From contig JAQXXU010000038.1 in NCBI GenBank assembly GCA_029226225.1, positions 1-36,975 of the forward strand: 36,975 bases of DNA. Reading direction: 5' to 3'. The first letter of the stretch is position 1, and each line of letters starts with the position of its first letter. Source of the stretch: Lachnospiraceae bacterium. GTDB taxonomy: Bacteria > Bacillota > Clostridia > Lachnospirales > Lachnospiraceae. A program made the position numbers and the translations under genes. The notes under the pieces were generated by a model that ran no database searches, had not been told where the DNA came from, and saw only the letters and a list, made by a program, of their open reading frames with translations. Shown here piece by piece: positions 1 through 5,760 of this stretch.

Positions 1-136
1 GACTGATACACTGGGGCTTTTATGATTTAACCTCAGCATACCAGTCCGTGCACGTTAAATGTTGAAACCGCCGTGTACCGAACGGTACGCACGGTGGTGT
101 GAGAGGACGGGAGCTAATCACTCCCTCCTACTCGAT
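1..136 (+). mobile_element. 3' end of a group II intron (domains V and VI)
   Basis: Seen: positions 67-98 fold as a classic domain V. ACCG pairs with TGGT, CCGTG with CACGG and TACC with GGTA, closed by a GAAC tetraloop, with a two-base bulge (CG, 88-89) on the 3' side and a CGC triad at 69-71. Positions 102-133 fold as domain VI (GAG/CTC, AGGA/TCCT, GGGAG/CTCCC) with an unpaired A at 130, seven bases from the likely 3' splice end ...CGAT at 136. This geometry is that of self-splicing bacterial group II introns. The frame ending with TGA at 62-64 is open from the window edge and could be the tail of the intron-encoded reverse transcriptase, but I cannot recognise it. The intron points rightward, antisense to the integrase remnant it abuts. 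Its 5' part lies outside the window. Confidence 0.82.
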
Positions 137-332
137 TAAACGTTTTTCCAAGTACATCTGATGCTTTATGGTCTGCCTCTTCAAGTGCATGAGCATAGAT
201 ATTCATCGTTGTAGTGGCATTGGTGTGACGGAGATCGTGCAGCCTTATGACAGGCAGCTTATCCTCATCTTTCTCACAAGTGGCATTATAAGATTCAAGG
301 ATCTTCCTGAATTTGTGATTATGTATGTTGAA
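114..332 (-). pseudogene. Remnant of a tyrosine recombinase/integrase C-terminus, internally deleted
   Basis: Minus-strand translation ending at the TAG at 116-114 reads ...LPVIRLHDLRHTNAT directly followed by TTMNIYAHALEEADHK and then GKTFN. The first block is the box II region of phage/ICE integrases (H-x-x-R = HDLRH). The second is the segment carrying the catalytic tyrosine (IYAHAL). In intact members about 25 residues lie between HTNAT and STTMNIYAHAL; here they are missing, so an in-frame deletion has removed the middle of the catalytic domain. No start codon or N-terminal domain remains; the frame closes at 335-333. The last residues are read from intron sequence. It is inactive and marks a former integrative element. 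The family call rests on motifs I know well; the deletion is inferred by comparison with memory of the family. Confidence 0.75.
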
Positions 333-1053
333 TCACCACCGAAAGTGAACTGGTCAGCATTTATTGTATGTCCAGCCAGATCAAGTATTATCGTTTCATC
401 TTTTGTATGATTGTTATGGTCAGACATATGTGCGTCTTTGGCATATGTGAACTTATAATCCTTGGTGAGATAAAGCACATTTTCGTGTCTGTGCCATGCT
501 CCGATTCCTGATTCATCTGTTCCGGCAAGGCATCCGGGACCATCCGAAGCATCTTCTACGACATTATCGCTATCATCAGAGGCCGGAAAATAGTTTATCT
601 TGGTCCATTCTGATGAAGTGTTTTTATTTGCGTCAAATGCTTTTAACTTAAATTCGTATAGATGATTTCTTTTTACTTTGATATCGGCCTCATTTTCTGT
701 GCCTTCAAAAACAGTTTTTTCGCTGGATGATGATTTGTTTGTCAATATTACAGAGTATTTTCCTGTAGTCCCGGTATCAACCGCTGTAATTTTGTAAAAT
801 CCTGAATTATCCGGTTTGTCCCAACGCATATGCAAAAGATTTTCAGAACTGGATATAAAGTTATCTTTGAATGTAACAGATGTTTCATCAATAGGTAATA
901 TTGTGGTTTTGTCTGATTTATCATCAATCTGTTATGTTTTTTTTGCATCAGCGGAGGCGTTGTTATTCTTTATGGTGTTTTTCTGACATCCGCACAGAGA
1001 TACCACAAGCATTGCTGTGAACAGCGGTATAAAAAAATATACTTTTGATTCAT
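245..1053 (-). pseudogene. Decayed lipoprotein gene
   Basis: The ATG at 1053 starts MNQKYIF, but the lipoprotein signal (PLFTAMLVVSLCGCQKN, lipobox-like SLCGC) lies in another frame reached by a one-base shift at the run of seven T at 1037-1031. That second frame continues in register with the 245-835 ORF except for a TAA stop at 934-932. Downstream are a Ser/Lys-rich linker, a region resembling a fibronectin-like module (RWDKPDNSGFYKITAV, then YEFKLKAFDANKNTSSEW) and an ILDLAGHTINADQFTFGG stretch of the kind seen in surface beta-helix repeats. Near 320-300 the reading runs into integrase-derived DNA. A frameshift, a nonsense codon and loss of the 3' end make this a clear pseudogene of a secreted surface lipoprotein. 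Original function unknown. Confidence 0.7.
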
Positions 1054-1073
1054 AAAATCTCCCGAAAATACAC

Positions 1074-1097
1074 GTCTGCCGGCTGAATCCGGCAGAC
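1074..1097. terminator. Perfect 9-bp hairpin between the antitoxin-like gene and the lipoprotein pseudogene
   Basis: GTCTGCCGG / CCGGCAGAC with a six-base loop, 20 nt past the stop of the minus-strand ORF at 1117. Only a broken T-rich stretch follows on either strand, so termination strength is uncertain. Confidence 0.5.
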
Positions 1098-1116
1098 TTT
1101 AAATGATAGTTTTATG

Positions 1117-1392
1117 TTAGTAATGAAATCTGTTCTTATCTGTGTAGATATTCATACATCCTCTGTTTCTCTGTTTTCTGAACTCAGCCATATCGGCTAT
1201 CATTTCATCCTCGGAGTTCCACCCCTTGTCATCTTTAAACATATCCTGGATAGACATGAGAGTCTGCTGGCTGTCCCTTGCCGCTTTTGATCTTCTCTGT
1301 TCTATGAGGAAGTTAATGAACTGTATGACTGATGTGAGATCCTCGCTGTTCATCTTTCTTGCAAGTGTATCCACCTGAGCAGTAGTGTCCAT
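1117..1392 (-). CDS. Small antitoxin-like protein of unknown family
   Basis: 91 residues: an N-terminal helix-rich half (residues about 1-35, ARKMNSEDLTSVIQFINFLI), a charged linker, then DMFKDDKGWNSEDEMIADMAEFRKQR. The small size, acidic amphipathic helices and the GW-x-SE-x-EM-x-ADMAEFRK ending resemble antitoxin or DNA-binding partners of type II toxin-antitoxin pairs in Clostridia, but I cannot name a family with certainty. The last residues (MNIYTDKNRFHY) look like the opening of a PIN-domain toxin (M-N-I-x-x-D-x-N) halted by a stop, so a partner toxin may have been lost to truncation; that part is speculative. A TATAAT lies about 30 nt upstream on the minus strand. Confidence 0.5.
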   Translation of the reverse strand: MDTTAQVDTLARKMNSEDLTSVIQFINFLIEQRRSKAARDSQQTLMSIQDMFKDDKGWNSEDEMIADMAEFRKQRNRGCMNIYTDKNRFHY

Positions 1393-1471
1393 AGGTTTTT
1401 TCTCTTTTCTATGATCTGATTATATTATTTTTTAAGACTGCGGTGAAGAGGCTTTTCCTTCAATGTGATCA

Positions 1472-1492
1472 CCAGATGGATAATCCATCTGG
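1472..1492. repeat. Perfect inverted repeat (9-bp arms, TAA loop)
   Basis: CCAGATGGA / TCCATCTGG around TAA, followed at once by a related TGCCAGATGCAGA. It lies just before the headless ORF at 1532 and may mark a rearrangement junction or serve as a weak terminator. Confidence 0.5.
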
Positions 1493-1531
1493 CTATATGC
1501 CAGATGCAGATTCGAGCATGCCGAGCAGGAG

Positions 1532-1873
1532 ATGAACGAGTTCAGGAACGACATGAACGTAAGGCTCGATAATGTGGTAAATGATCTTCCGGTGGTGATC
1601 GACGGCAAAGGCATAACCTTTAACAGCAATACTGCCGTGGTGACGAATGATGCCTTCAGGACAAAGACCGTAACTGATCCTTCGGGACGAACAACGACAA
1701 TATCGAAGGTATCAGGTGTATCGGTAAATTACGTAAAGCCGTATGGCATCGTACCGACATATACCGTCGATGATGGCGGCACTCTTACTATAACTCTTTC
1801 TGAGACTCTGCATGATACCGTGCAGATCCAGGATATCATCGTATACCGTAAATCCACGACGGTAAAGAATTAA
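1532..1873 (+). CDS. Hypothetical protein fragment, probably 5'-truncated
   Basis: 113 residues from the first ATG, but the frame is open from 1484 with coding-like sequence (FEHAEQE) before the ATG and no ribosome site, so this is probably the 3' part of a longer gene. It begins with a short coiled helix (EMNEFRNDMNVRLDNVVNDL) and continues as a beta-rich, Thr/Val-rich domain (VTDPSGRTTTISKVSGVSVNYV; GGTLTITLSETLHDTVQIQDI). The helix-then-beta pattern is reminiscent of phage or surface fibre proteins, but I recognise no family. It lies just upstream of Tat remnants and downstream of a palindrome. Confidence 0.4.
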   Translation: MNEFRNDMNVRLDNVVNDLPVVIDGKGITFNSNTAVVTNDAFRTKTVTDPSGRTTTISKVSGVSVNYVKPYGIVPTYTVDDGGTLTITLSETLHDTVQIQDIIVYRKSTTVKN

Positions 1874-1878
1874 GGTAA

Positions 1879-2061
1879 CTTAAGGAGTGGACAGGCGCCC
1901 TTCAGACGGCGGTAAAAGAGGTAAAAAAGAGTAAGTCAGACCTTAATGATGCCGTAAAGCCCGTTAAGGATATGGCAGATGAAGTAGTAAGTCCCGCGAA
2001 GGAGATGGCCGATGAGATCAGCCATCACTTTGATGGGGCAGATAAAGAAAGTGAGGCATAA
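1879..2061 (+). pseudogene. Headless TatA/TatB-family tail
   Basis: Frame following the TAA at 1876 reads LKEWTGALQTAVKEVKKSKSDLNDAVKPVKDMADEVV and ends in a charged tail with a TAA 3 nt before tatA. This is the amphipathic and charged C-terminal part typical of TatB or a second TatA. The N-terminal membrane helix and any start codon are missing; a stop and unrelated sequence precede it. It presumably was the first gene of a tatB-tatA-tatC operon. Family call by composition and position only. Confidence 0.55.
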
Positions 2062-2064
2062 AAG

Positions 2065-2253
2065 ATGCGTGGTGGAATAGGTGAATTCTTAGTGATCCTT
2101 CTTGTGATAGCGGTTATCCTTCTTATCACGGGAGGTAAGAAGATCCCGGAGCTGGCAAAGTCATTAAAGAAAGGGAAGGATATCCTGACAGAAGATAAGC
2201 AGGATGAGCCTGATAAAGAAGAGGATACAGCTGATGTCAAGAGCAAAGCCTGA
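2065..2253 (+). CDS. tatA: Twin-arginine translocase subunit TatA
   Basis: 62 residues, in the usual TatA size range. One N-terminal membrane helix (residues 5-23, IGEFLVILLVIAVILLITG) is followed by the short hinge and amphipathic helix KKIPELAKSLKKGKDI and an acidic tail, the diagnostic TatA layout. TatA oligomers form the pore through which folded proteins with an RR signal cross the membrane, together with TatC. A GAGG element lies about 9 nt before the ATG. It overlaps tatC by 20 nt. Since its tatB-like and tatC neighbours are broken, the protein is probably without function unless an intact tatC exists elsewhere. Confidence 0.85.
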   Translation: MRGGIGEFLVILLVIAVILLITGGKKIPELAKSLKKGKDILTEDKQDEPDKEEDTADVKSKA

Positions 2254-2479
2254 TGCGAATGATCTTACGTTCACGGGACATCTGAGGGAGCTTCGCAACA
2301 GGTTCTTACGTCTCCTCGTGGTGTTCATAGCCCTTTTCGTGGCAGGAATGTTCTTATCCGATAAGATCATAGATACAGTCGTATCACTTGGCCACTTGTG
2401 TATTCTTAATGGCCGTGGCATTGGTATCAAAGCCATGGTCATTTATTTTGGGTTGAAATGTTGTTTCCACTCGCAATAA
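2234..2479 (+). pseudogene. tatC: Truncated tatC
   Basis: From ATG 2234 the product reads MSRAKPDANDLTFTGHLREL, the conserved TatC N-terminus (H-L-x-E-L-R), then the first membrane helix (LLVVFIALFVAGMFLSDKII) and DTVVSLG. After about residue 53 similarity ends and the frame runs into unrelated sequence (HLCILNGRGIG...) to a stop at 2479. TatC normally has six membrane helices and over 200 residues; five helices are missing. The break, around 2393, lies shortly before the toxin-antitoxin-like module, suggesting that insertion or deletion there removed the rest. Confidence 0.8.
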
Positions 2480-2492
2480 AACATGTTATGAT
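2464..2492 (+). promoter_or_regulatory. SigA-type promoter of the small toxin-like transcript
   Basis: TTTCCA, 17-bp spacer, TATGAT with an extended TG at -14 (TGTTATGAT). The predicted start near 2499 gives a leader of about 94 nt. The leader contains two hairpins, AGAGG-TTT-CCTCT and a CTGTT...AACAG stem, before a strong AAGGAGG site. Confidence 0.65.
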
Positions 2493-2592
2493 ACTTACCT
2501 GAGCTGCCATTAACGGTGGACGGACAGCCCTGTTGTTACTTGTAAACAGCAGAGGTTTCCTCTGACTTTTAGCGGGGAAGGAGGATGAGTAC

Positions 2593-2688
2593 ATGGATAT
2601 GATGGATTTCATTGCCATACTTGGTTTTGGCATCACCTGTTTTACTCTGGGTGTTATGTATGGAAAAGATCATGGAAATAGAAAATAG
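2593..2688 (+). CDS. 31-residue hydrophobic peptide, type I toxin-like
   Basis: Too short for the ORF track. ATG 2593 to TAG 2688 gives MDMMDFIAILGFGITCFTLG followed by VMYGKDHGNRK: one membrane helix with a short basic tail, the shape of holin-like or Fst/TxpA-type peptides of type I toxin-antitoxin systems. The ribosome site AAGGAGG sits at good distance. The stop codon lies inside the left arm of the terminator hairpin. A consensus promoter on the opposite strand (2775-2803) points at the 3' end of this mRNA, as in type I modules where an antisense RNA silences the toxin. No homology search was possible; toxin activity is inferred from architecture. Confidence 0.68.
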   Translation: MDMMDFIAILGFGITCFTLGVMYGKDHGNRK

Positions 2689-2768
2689 CCGCCCCAAACC
2701 CTGGAAAGTTTAAGCGGCTATCCGTAAAATTTTTGCAAGGCTGACCGTTCACTGGCAGCTCTTTATTT
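2681..2768 (-). ncRNA. Candidate antisense antitoxin RNA (copy A)
   Basis: A predicted start near 2768 follows a TTGACA-17-TATCAT promoter on the minus strand. The RNA would open with ACATAAATAAAGAGCT, form a small GCTG...CAGC hairpin, and end at the reverse side of the 2685-2721 hairpin (GCGGCTATTTTCTATTTC). It would be about 88 nt and overlap the 3' end of the toxin mRNA. The first 20 or so bases and the promoter layout recur at 17179. Confidence 0.6.
2685..2735. terminator. Bidirectional terminator shared by toxin mRNA and antisense RNA
   Basis: ATAGCCGC / GCGGCTAT arms (2685-2692, 2714-2721) with T-rich flanks on both strands (CCGTAAAATTTTTG rightward, TATTTTCTATTTC leftward). Confidence 0.65.
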
Positions 2769-2774
2769 ATGTCT

Positions 2775-2803
2775 ATGATACTATGAAACAGGTGGATTGT
2801 CAA
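2775..2803 (-). promoter_or_regulatory. Antisense promoter, copy A
   Basis: Read on the minus strand: TTGACA (2803-2798), exactly 17 bp, TATCAT (2780-2775). A near-consensus SigA promoter with no ORF downstream on that strand. Confidence 0.7.
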
Positions 2804-2885
2804 ATCGGATTCCGGCAGAAATTTAATAAAAAATGTGAATAGTAACGATAACGCCCAAATGTATCTACCAAAGTATAAAAAAAGC

Positions 2886-2914
2886 TTTACAGAGACGAAG
2901 GAATGGGGTATTAT
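2886..2914 (+). promoter_or_regulatory. cspA promoter
   Basis: TTTACA, 17-bp spacer, TATTAT. The start near 2921 leaves a 5' leader of about 93 nt before the cspA ATG, in keeping with the long regulated leaders of cold-shock mRNAs. Apart from this promoter and the toxin-module parts, the 2689-3013 gap holds nothing I recognise. Confidence 0.6.
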
Positions 2915-3013
2915 AAAATTGTTATAGATTTTATACTGTTTTAAGATTTGACGGAGAGTTCAATTATTTCTTGATTATTCTTGAAAGCAGCACATTTTTT
3001 GGAGGTATCTGAT

Positions 3014-3214
3014 ATGACAGGCACAGTAAAGTGGTTTAATAACCAGAAGGGATATGGATTTATCTCAGATGATTCAGGAAAGGACGTCTTCGTTCATTAT
3101 TCGGGAATTGTCGGTGACGGCTTCAAGACCCTCGCTGAGGGCGCTAAGGTCGAGTTCGACGTAACAGACGGAGCCAAGGGACCTCAGGCAGTAAATGTAA
3201 AGGTCACAGAGTAA
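3014..3214 (+). CDS. cspA: Cold shock protein, CspA family
   Basis: 66 residues, the exact size of single-domain CSPs. [17 protein letters not shown] carries RNP1 (KGYGFI, residues 12-17) and RNP2 is VFVHY (25-29); these aromatic patches bind single-stranded RNA and DNA. The protein is an RNA chaperone acting on mRNA structure and translation. I start at ATG 3014, not the track's 2981, because TTTTTTGGAGG lies directly upstream and the family begins M-x-x-G-x-V-K-W-F. It is monocistronic, with its own promoter and a strong terminator. Confidence 0.96.
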   Translation: MTGTVKWFNNQKGYGFISDDSGKDVFVHYSGIVGDGFKTLAEGAKVEFDVTDGAKGPQAVNVKVTE

Positions 3215-3227
3215 ATAAACCACGCAG

Positions 3228-3254
3228 CAGGCGCCTTCGGGCGTCTGTTTTTTT
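3228..3254 (+). terminator. cspA rho-independent terminator
   Basis: CAGGCGCC-TTCG-GGCGTCTG: an 8-bp stem with a UUCG tetraloop, then seven T and a further T-run. Confidence 0.93.
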
Positions 3255-3280
3255 GTCTTTTTTTTTCATGTAAAATCATT

Positions 3281-3286
3281 TATAAT
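3281..3286 (+). promoter_or_regulatory. Likely -10 box for degV
   Basis: A perfect TATAAT lies 32 nt before the degV ATG; the -35 position is only a T-run. A GAGG ribosome site is present close to the ATG. Confidence 0.45.
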
Positions 3287-3317
3287 AGACTCTATATGTT
3301 GGATATGAGGATTTTAT

Positions 3318-4172
3318 ATGTATAAGATTATAGTAGACAGCTGCGGAGAGTTCACCGGAGCCATGAAGGATGACAGTGAGCATTTCGCGCATGTAGCACT
3401 GACACTTCAGATCGGAAACTGGGAACAGATGGATGATGAGACCTTTGATCAGAAGATTTTTCTTAAAAAAATGAAAGACTCCAAGGAACCTCCTCATTCA
3501 GCTTGTCCTTCGCCGGCGGCATATCTCACAGCAATAGAGGACACAGATGCAGAGCATGTGTACATCATAACTCTTTCCTCAAAGCTTTCAGGCTCATACA
3601 ATGCTGCAGTCCTGGCGAAGAGTCTCTACGAGGAAGACCATGAGGACGAGGATGACATGAAAAAAATCCACGTCTTTGACTCGAAATCCGCATCCATTGG
3701 GCAGACTCTGATAGCACAGATCATCGAGCAGGCTGAAAATGCTGGAAAGACCTTTGAAGAGGTCATTAAGACGGCAGATGAATTCATAAAGGGCGAACAC
3801 ACCTTTTTCGTGCTTGAGTCCCTAGATACTCTGCGTAAGGCCGGGCGACTTGGCTCTCTTAAAGCTATGCTGGCATCGACTTTAAGCATAAAGCCGGTCA
3901 TGGGTTCGACTCCGGAAGGAAGCATTCAGCAGCTGGGGCAGGCCAGAGGAATGATCCGCGCCTTAGATAAAATGGTAGACTGTATGACAGAAGTCACACT
4001 GAATCCCGGTGAGCGGGTAGTTGCCATATCACACTGCAATGCACCTGATACAGCATCATCACTAAAGGAAAAAGTAAAGCGTACCGGGCTATTTAAAGAT
4101 GTCTTCGTTCTTGACACAGACGGCGTATCTTCACTTTATGCCGGCCCAGGCGGGGTTATAATGGCGGTATGA
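3318..4172 (+). CDS. DegV family fatty-acid-binding protein
   Basis: 284 residues, standard DegV length. The opening YKIIVDSCGEF matches the DegV strand-loop that starts domain 1; PPHSACPSPAAY (about 58-69) and SSKLSGSYNAA (87-97) are the loops that cradle the fatty acid carboxylate, with TLRKAGRLGSLKAML further on. Bacterial DegV/FakB proteins hold a fatty acid and present it to FakA kinase for phosphorylation and phospholipid synthesis. FakA is not in this window, so a FakB role is inference. Three DE-rich turns near residue 105-115 are a local oddity. It is followed after 58 nt by folC. Confidence 0.9.
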   Translation: MYKIIVDSCGEFTGAMKDDSEHFAHVALTLQIGNWEQMDDETFDQKIFLKKMKDSKEPPHSACPSPAAYLTAIEDTDAEHVYIITLSSKLSGSYNAAVLAKSLYEEDHEDEDDMKKIHVFDSKSASIGQTLIAQIIEQAENAGKTFEEVIKTADEFIKGEHTFFVLESLDTLRKAGRLGSLKAMLASTLSIKPVMGSTPEGSIQQLGQARGMIRALDKMVDCMTEVTLNPGERVVAISHCNAPDTASSLKEKVKRTGLFKDVFVLDTDGVSSLYAGPGGVIMAV

Positions 4173-4230
4173 CCGAAAGCTCGAACTTAGCGAAAAGAAC
4201 TTCATCGGATAACAGTCTTGTAACTAAAAA

Positions 4231-5478
4231 ATGCACGAAGAATATAACACAATAGTTAAAAAAATAGAATCACTTAAGCGCTTTGGCAACCGCTCAGGCC
4301 GCGAAGTTACAGAACGGCTTCTGCCGAAACTCGGAAATCCCGACCGCGGCATGAAGATGATCCACATCGCAGGAACAAACGGAAAGGGCTCCGTAGCGAT
4401 GTACATAGCGTCAGCGCTTGAAGCAAATGGATATAAAACAGGCCTCTTCACCTCGCCGCACCTGATCACTATAAGAGAACGCATTCAGGTGAACAGACAG
4501 CTGATAAGCGAAGAAGATTTCACGAGACTCTCCGAACAGGTACTTTCCATAGGAATGCCTGACGAATACGCACCGACATTTTTTGATATCTGTCTGGCGA
4601 TAGCACTGCTCTACTTCAAGGAGCAGGACTGCGACTATGTAGTCTTGGAAACAGGACTGGGCGGCAGGCTTGACTCTACCCGGGGCATTTCAGAGATACC
4701 GAAAGTCGGCGTGATCACAGCCATAGGCTTAGACCATACAGCCATCCTCGGTGACACCCTTGAAAAAATAGCTGCAGAAAAAGCAGGCATCATCCGAAAG
4801 GGCATGCCTTTAGTAGTGGCGCATAACCCAGACAGCGTCCGGAAAGTCATAGAAGAAAAAGCGGACATTTATCTGGATGTAGATGAATACGAGGGCGACA
4901 GGCAAAGCCTTATCACTGCGGTAAGGAACCGGAAACTGACGCCACCGCTCGCCGGAGACTTCCAGTATGATAATGAGGCCGCAGCTTTAGCGACCCTGGC
5001 ACTTTGCGGAGCAAAGCTCAGTCGGAAAAAAGTGCTGGAAGGCATAAAAACTGTAAAATGGCCTGCCCGCATCCAGAAGCTTCGTGATCACCCGCTATTT
5101 ATAGTGGATGGATCACACAATCCACAGGGAGTAAGAGCCCTTGCTGATACTCTGAAAAAGACCTATCCCAGGAAGAAGTTCGTCTTTCTGATGGCAGCCA
5201 TGGCAGATAAAGACGTATCTCACATGATCTCAGAGACCCGCACACTCGCAGACTCATATATCTGTGTCAAGGCAGACACACCCCGCAGCCTTGACGCCAA
5301 CCGCCTTGCTGACCTTGTCCGTTCAGAAGGCGCTAAGGCCACTCCGGCATCTTCCCTGTCTGAGGCACTAAGTTTGGCATCGAACCTCCGCAAACCAGTC
5401 GTGGCCTTCGGCTCACTTTACCTGGCAGGAGAGATACTTACGATAAGTAGTAAAGGACAGACCGGTTCTAAAACGTAG
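4231..5478 (+). CDS. folC: Folylpolyglutamate synthase / dihydrofolate synthase
   Basis: 415 residues. The Mur-ligase-type P-loop GTNGKGS (48-54) follows the family's RFGNRSG...LGNPDRGMKMIHIA opening; TSPHL, the DHTAILG...AAEKAGIIRKG block (168-190) and DGSHNPQG complete the signature. It adds glutamate residues to (dihydro)folates, retaining them in the cytoplasm. There is no visible ribosome site before ATG 4231 (TAACTAAAAAATG), so initiation may be leaderless or coupled. The last ten residues (SSKGQTGSKT) are encoded by a direct repeat that recurs 58 bp downstream, so the native C-terminus was probably altered. Confidence 0.94.
   Translation: MHEEYNTIVKKIESLKRFGNRSGREVTERLLPKLGNPDRGMKMIHIAGTNGKGSVAMYIASALEANGYKTGLFTSPHLITIRERIQVNRQLISEEDFTRLSEQVLSIGMPDEYAPTFFDICLAIALLYFKEQDCDYVVLETGLGGRLDSTRGISEIPKVGVITAIGLDHTAILGDTLEKIAAEKAGIIRKGMPLVVAHNPDSVRKVIEEKADIYLDVDEYEGDRQSLITAVRNRKLTPPLAGDFQYDNEAAALATLALCGAKLSRKKVLEGIKTVKWPARIQKLRDHPLFIVDGSHNPQGVRALADTLKKTYPRKKFVFLMAAMADKDVSHMISETRTLADSYICVKADTPRSLDANRLADLVRSEGAKATPASSLSEALSLASNLRKPVVAFGSLYLAGEILTISSKGQTGSKT
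5448..5473 (+). repeat. Direct repeat, copy 1
   Basis: TAGTAAAGGACAGACCGGTT followed by CTAAAA. It covers the last codons of folC. Nearly identical to copy 2 at 5506. Confidence 0.85.
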
Positions 5479-5505
5479 CGTTATATAGTAAAATGCTTTG
5501 GCATT

Positions 5506-5532
5506 TAGTAAAGGACAGACCGGTTCTTAAAA
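5506..5532 (+). repeat. Direct repeat, copy 2
   Basis: Same 25 or so bases with one extra T (TTCTTAAAA). Between the copies sits a small hairpin AAATGC-TTTG-GCATTT (5491-5506). The extra T creates a TAAAAT at 5528, which could serve as a -10 box for the structured RNA that follows. Confidence 0.85.
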
Positions 5533-5560
5533 TGCTGCGGCTTTCGTAGAGGGCAGGGGG

Positions 5561-5735
5561 CTGTGACACGTGTTCGGACAACTTTTGGGATCTGATATGA
5601 AAGTAGTAAAGCCCGCGTGGCGGCATGCGCGCATCGCGTCCGAGCTCACGGCCACCCTCGAAGTCGTATTACTACAGGAGTTGGCGGCCGTGACGGACCG
5701 ATGCACGACGTGCCGACAGGTAGCGGGCGTCACAG
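5561..5735 (+). ncRNA. Candidate structured RNA / riboswitch upstream of mscS
   Basis: Nested complementary segments: CTGTGAC 5561-5567 with 5729-5735; GCCCGC 5611-5616 with 5723-5728; GGCA 5622-5625 with 5711-5714; GCATCG 5631-5636 with 5699-5704; GTCC 5638-5641 with 5695-5698; CACGGCC 5647-5653 with 5686-5692. That is 34 Watson-Crick pairs in register. GTAGTAA (5603-5609), in the strand between the first two helices, is also complementary to TTACTAC (5669-5675) in the apical loop, which would form a 7-bp pseudoknot. The region is much richer in G and C than its neighbours. No T-run follows the last helix, so it is not a simple terminator. It may be the 5' leader of mscS or a free RNA. Among known families raiA RNA is my first comparison from size, taxon and pseudoknot, but this is unverified. 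Confidence 0.72.
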
Positions 5736-5760
5736 TATTATTTACGGAGATTATAATTAT

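Noticed and set aside
2396-2463. Continuation of TatC in the tail of the truncated ORF
   Set aside because: The tail is not membrane-helix-like in the expected pattern and shares no TatC motif.
5561-5735. Reading the paired region as a rho-independent terminator of folC
   Set aside because: No T-run follows the closing helix and the structure is far longer than a terminator.
5617-5760. N-terminal extension of MscS and the overlapping 5570-5770 ORF
   Set aside because: Both are read through the paired RNA element, use codons unlike the neighbours, and the family start with GGAG is at 5761.
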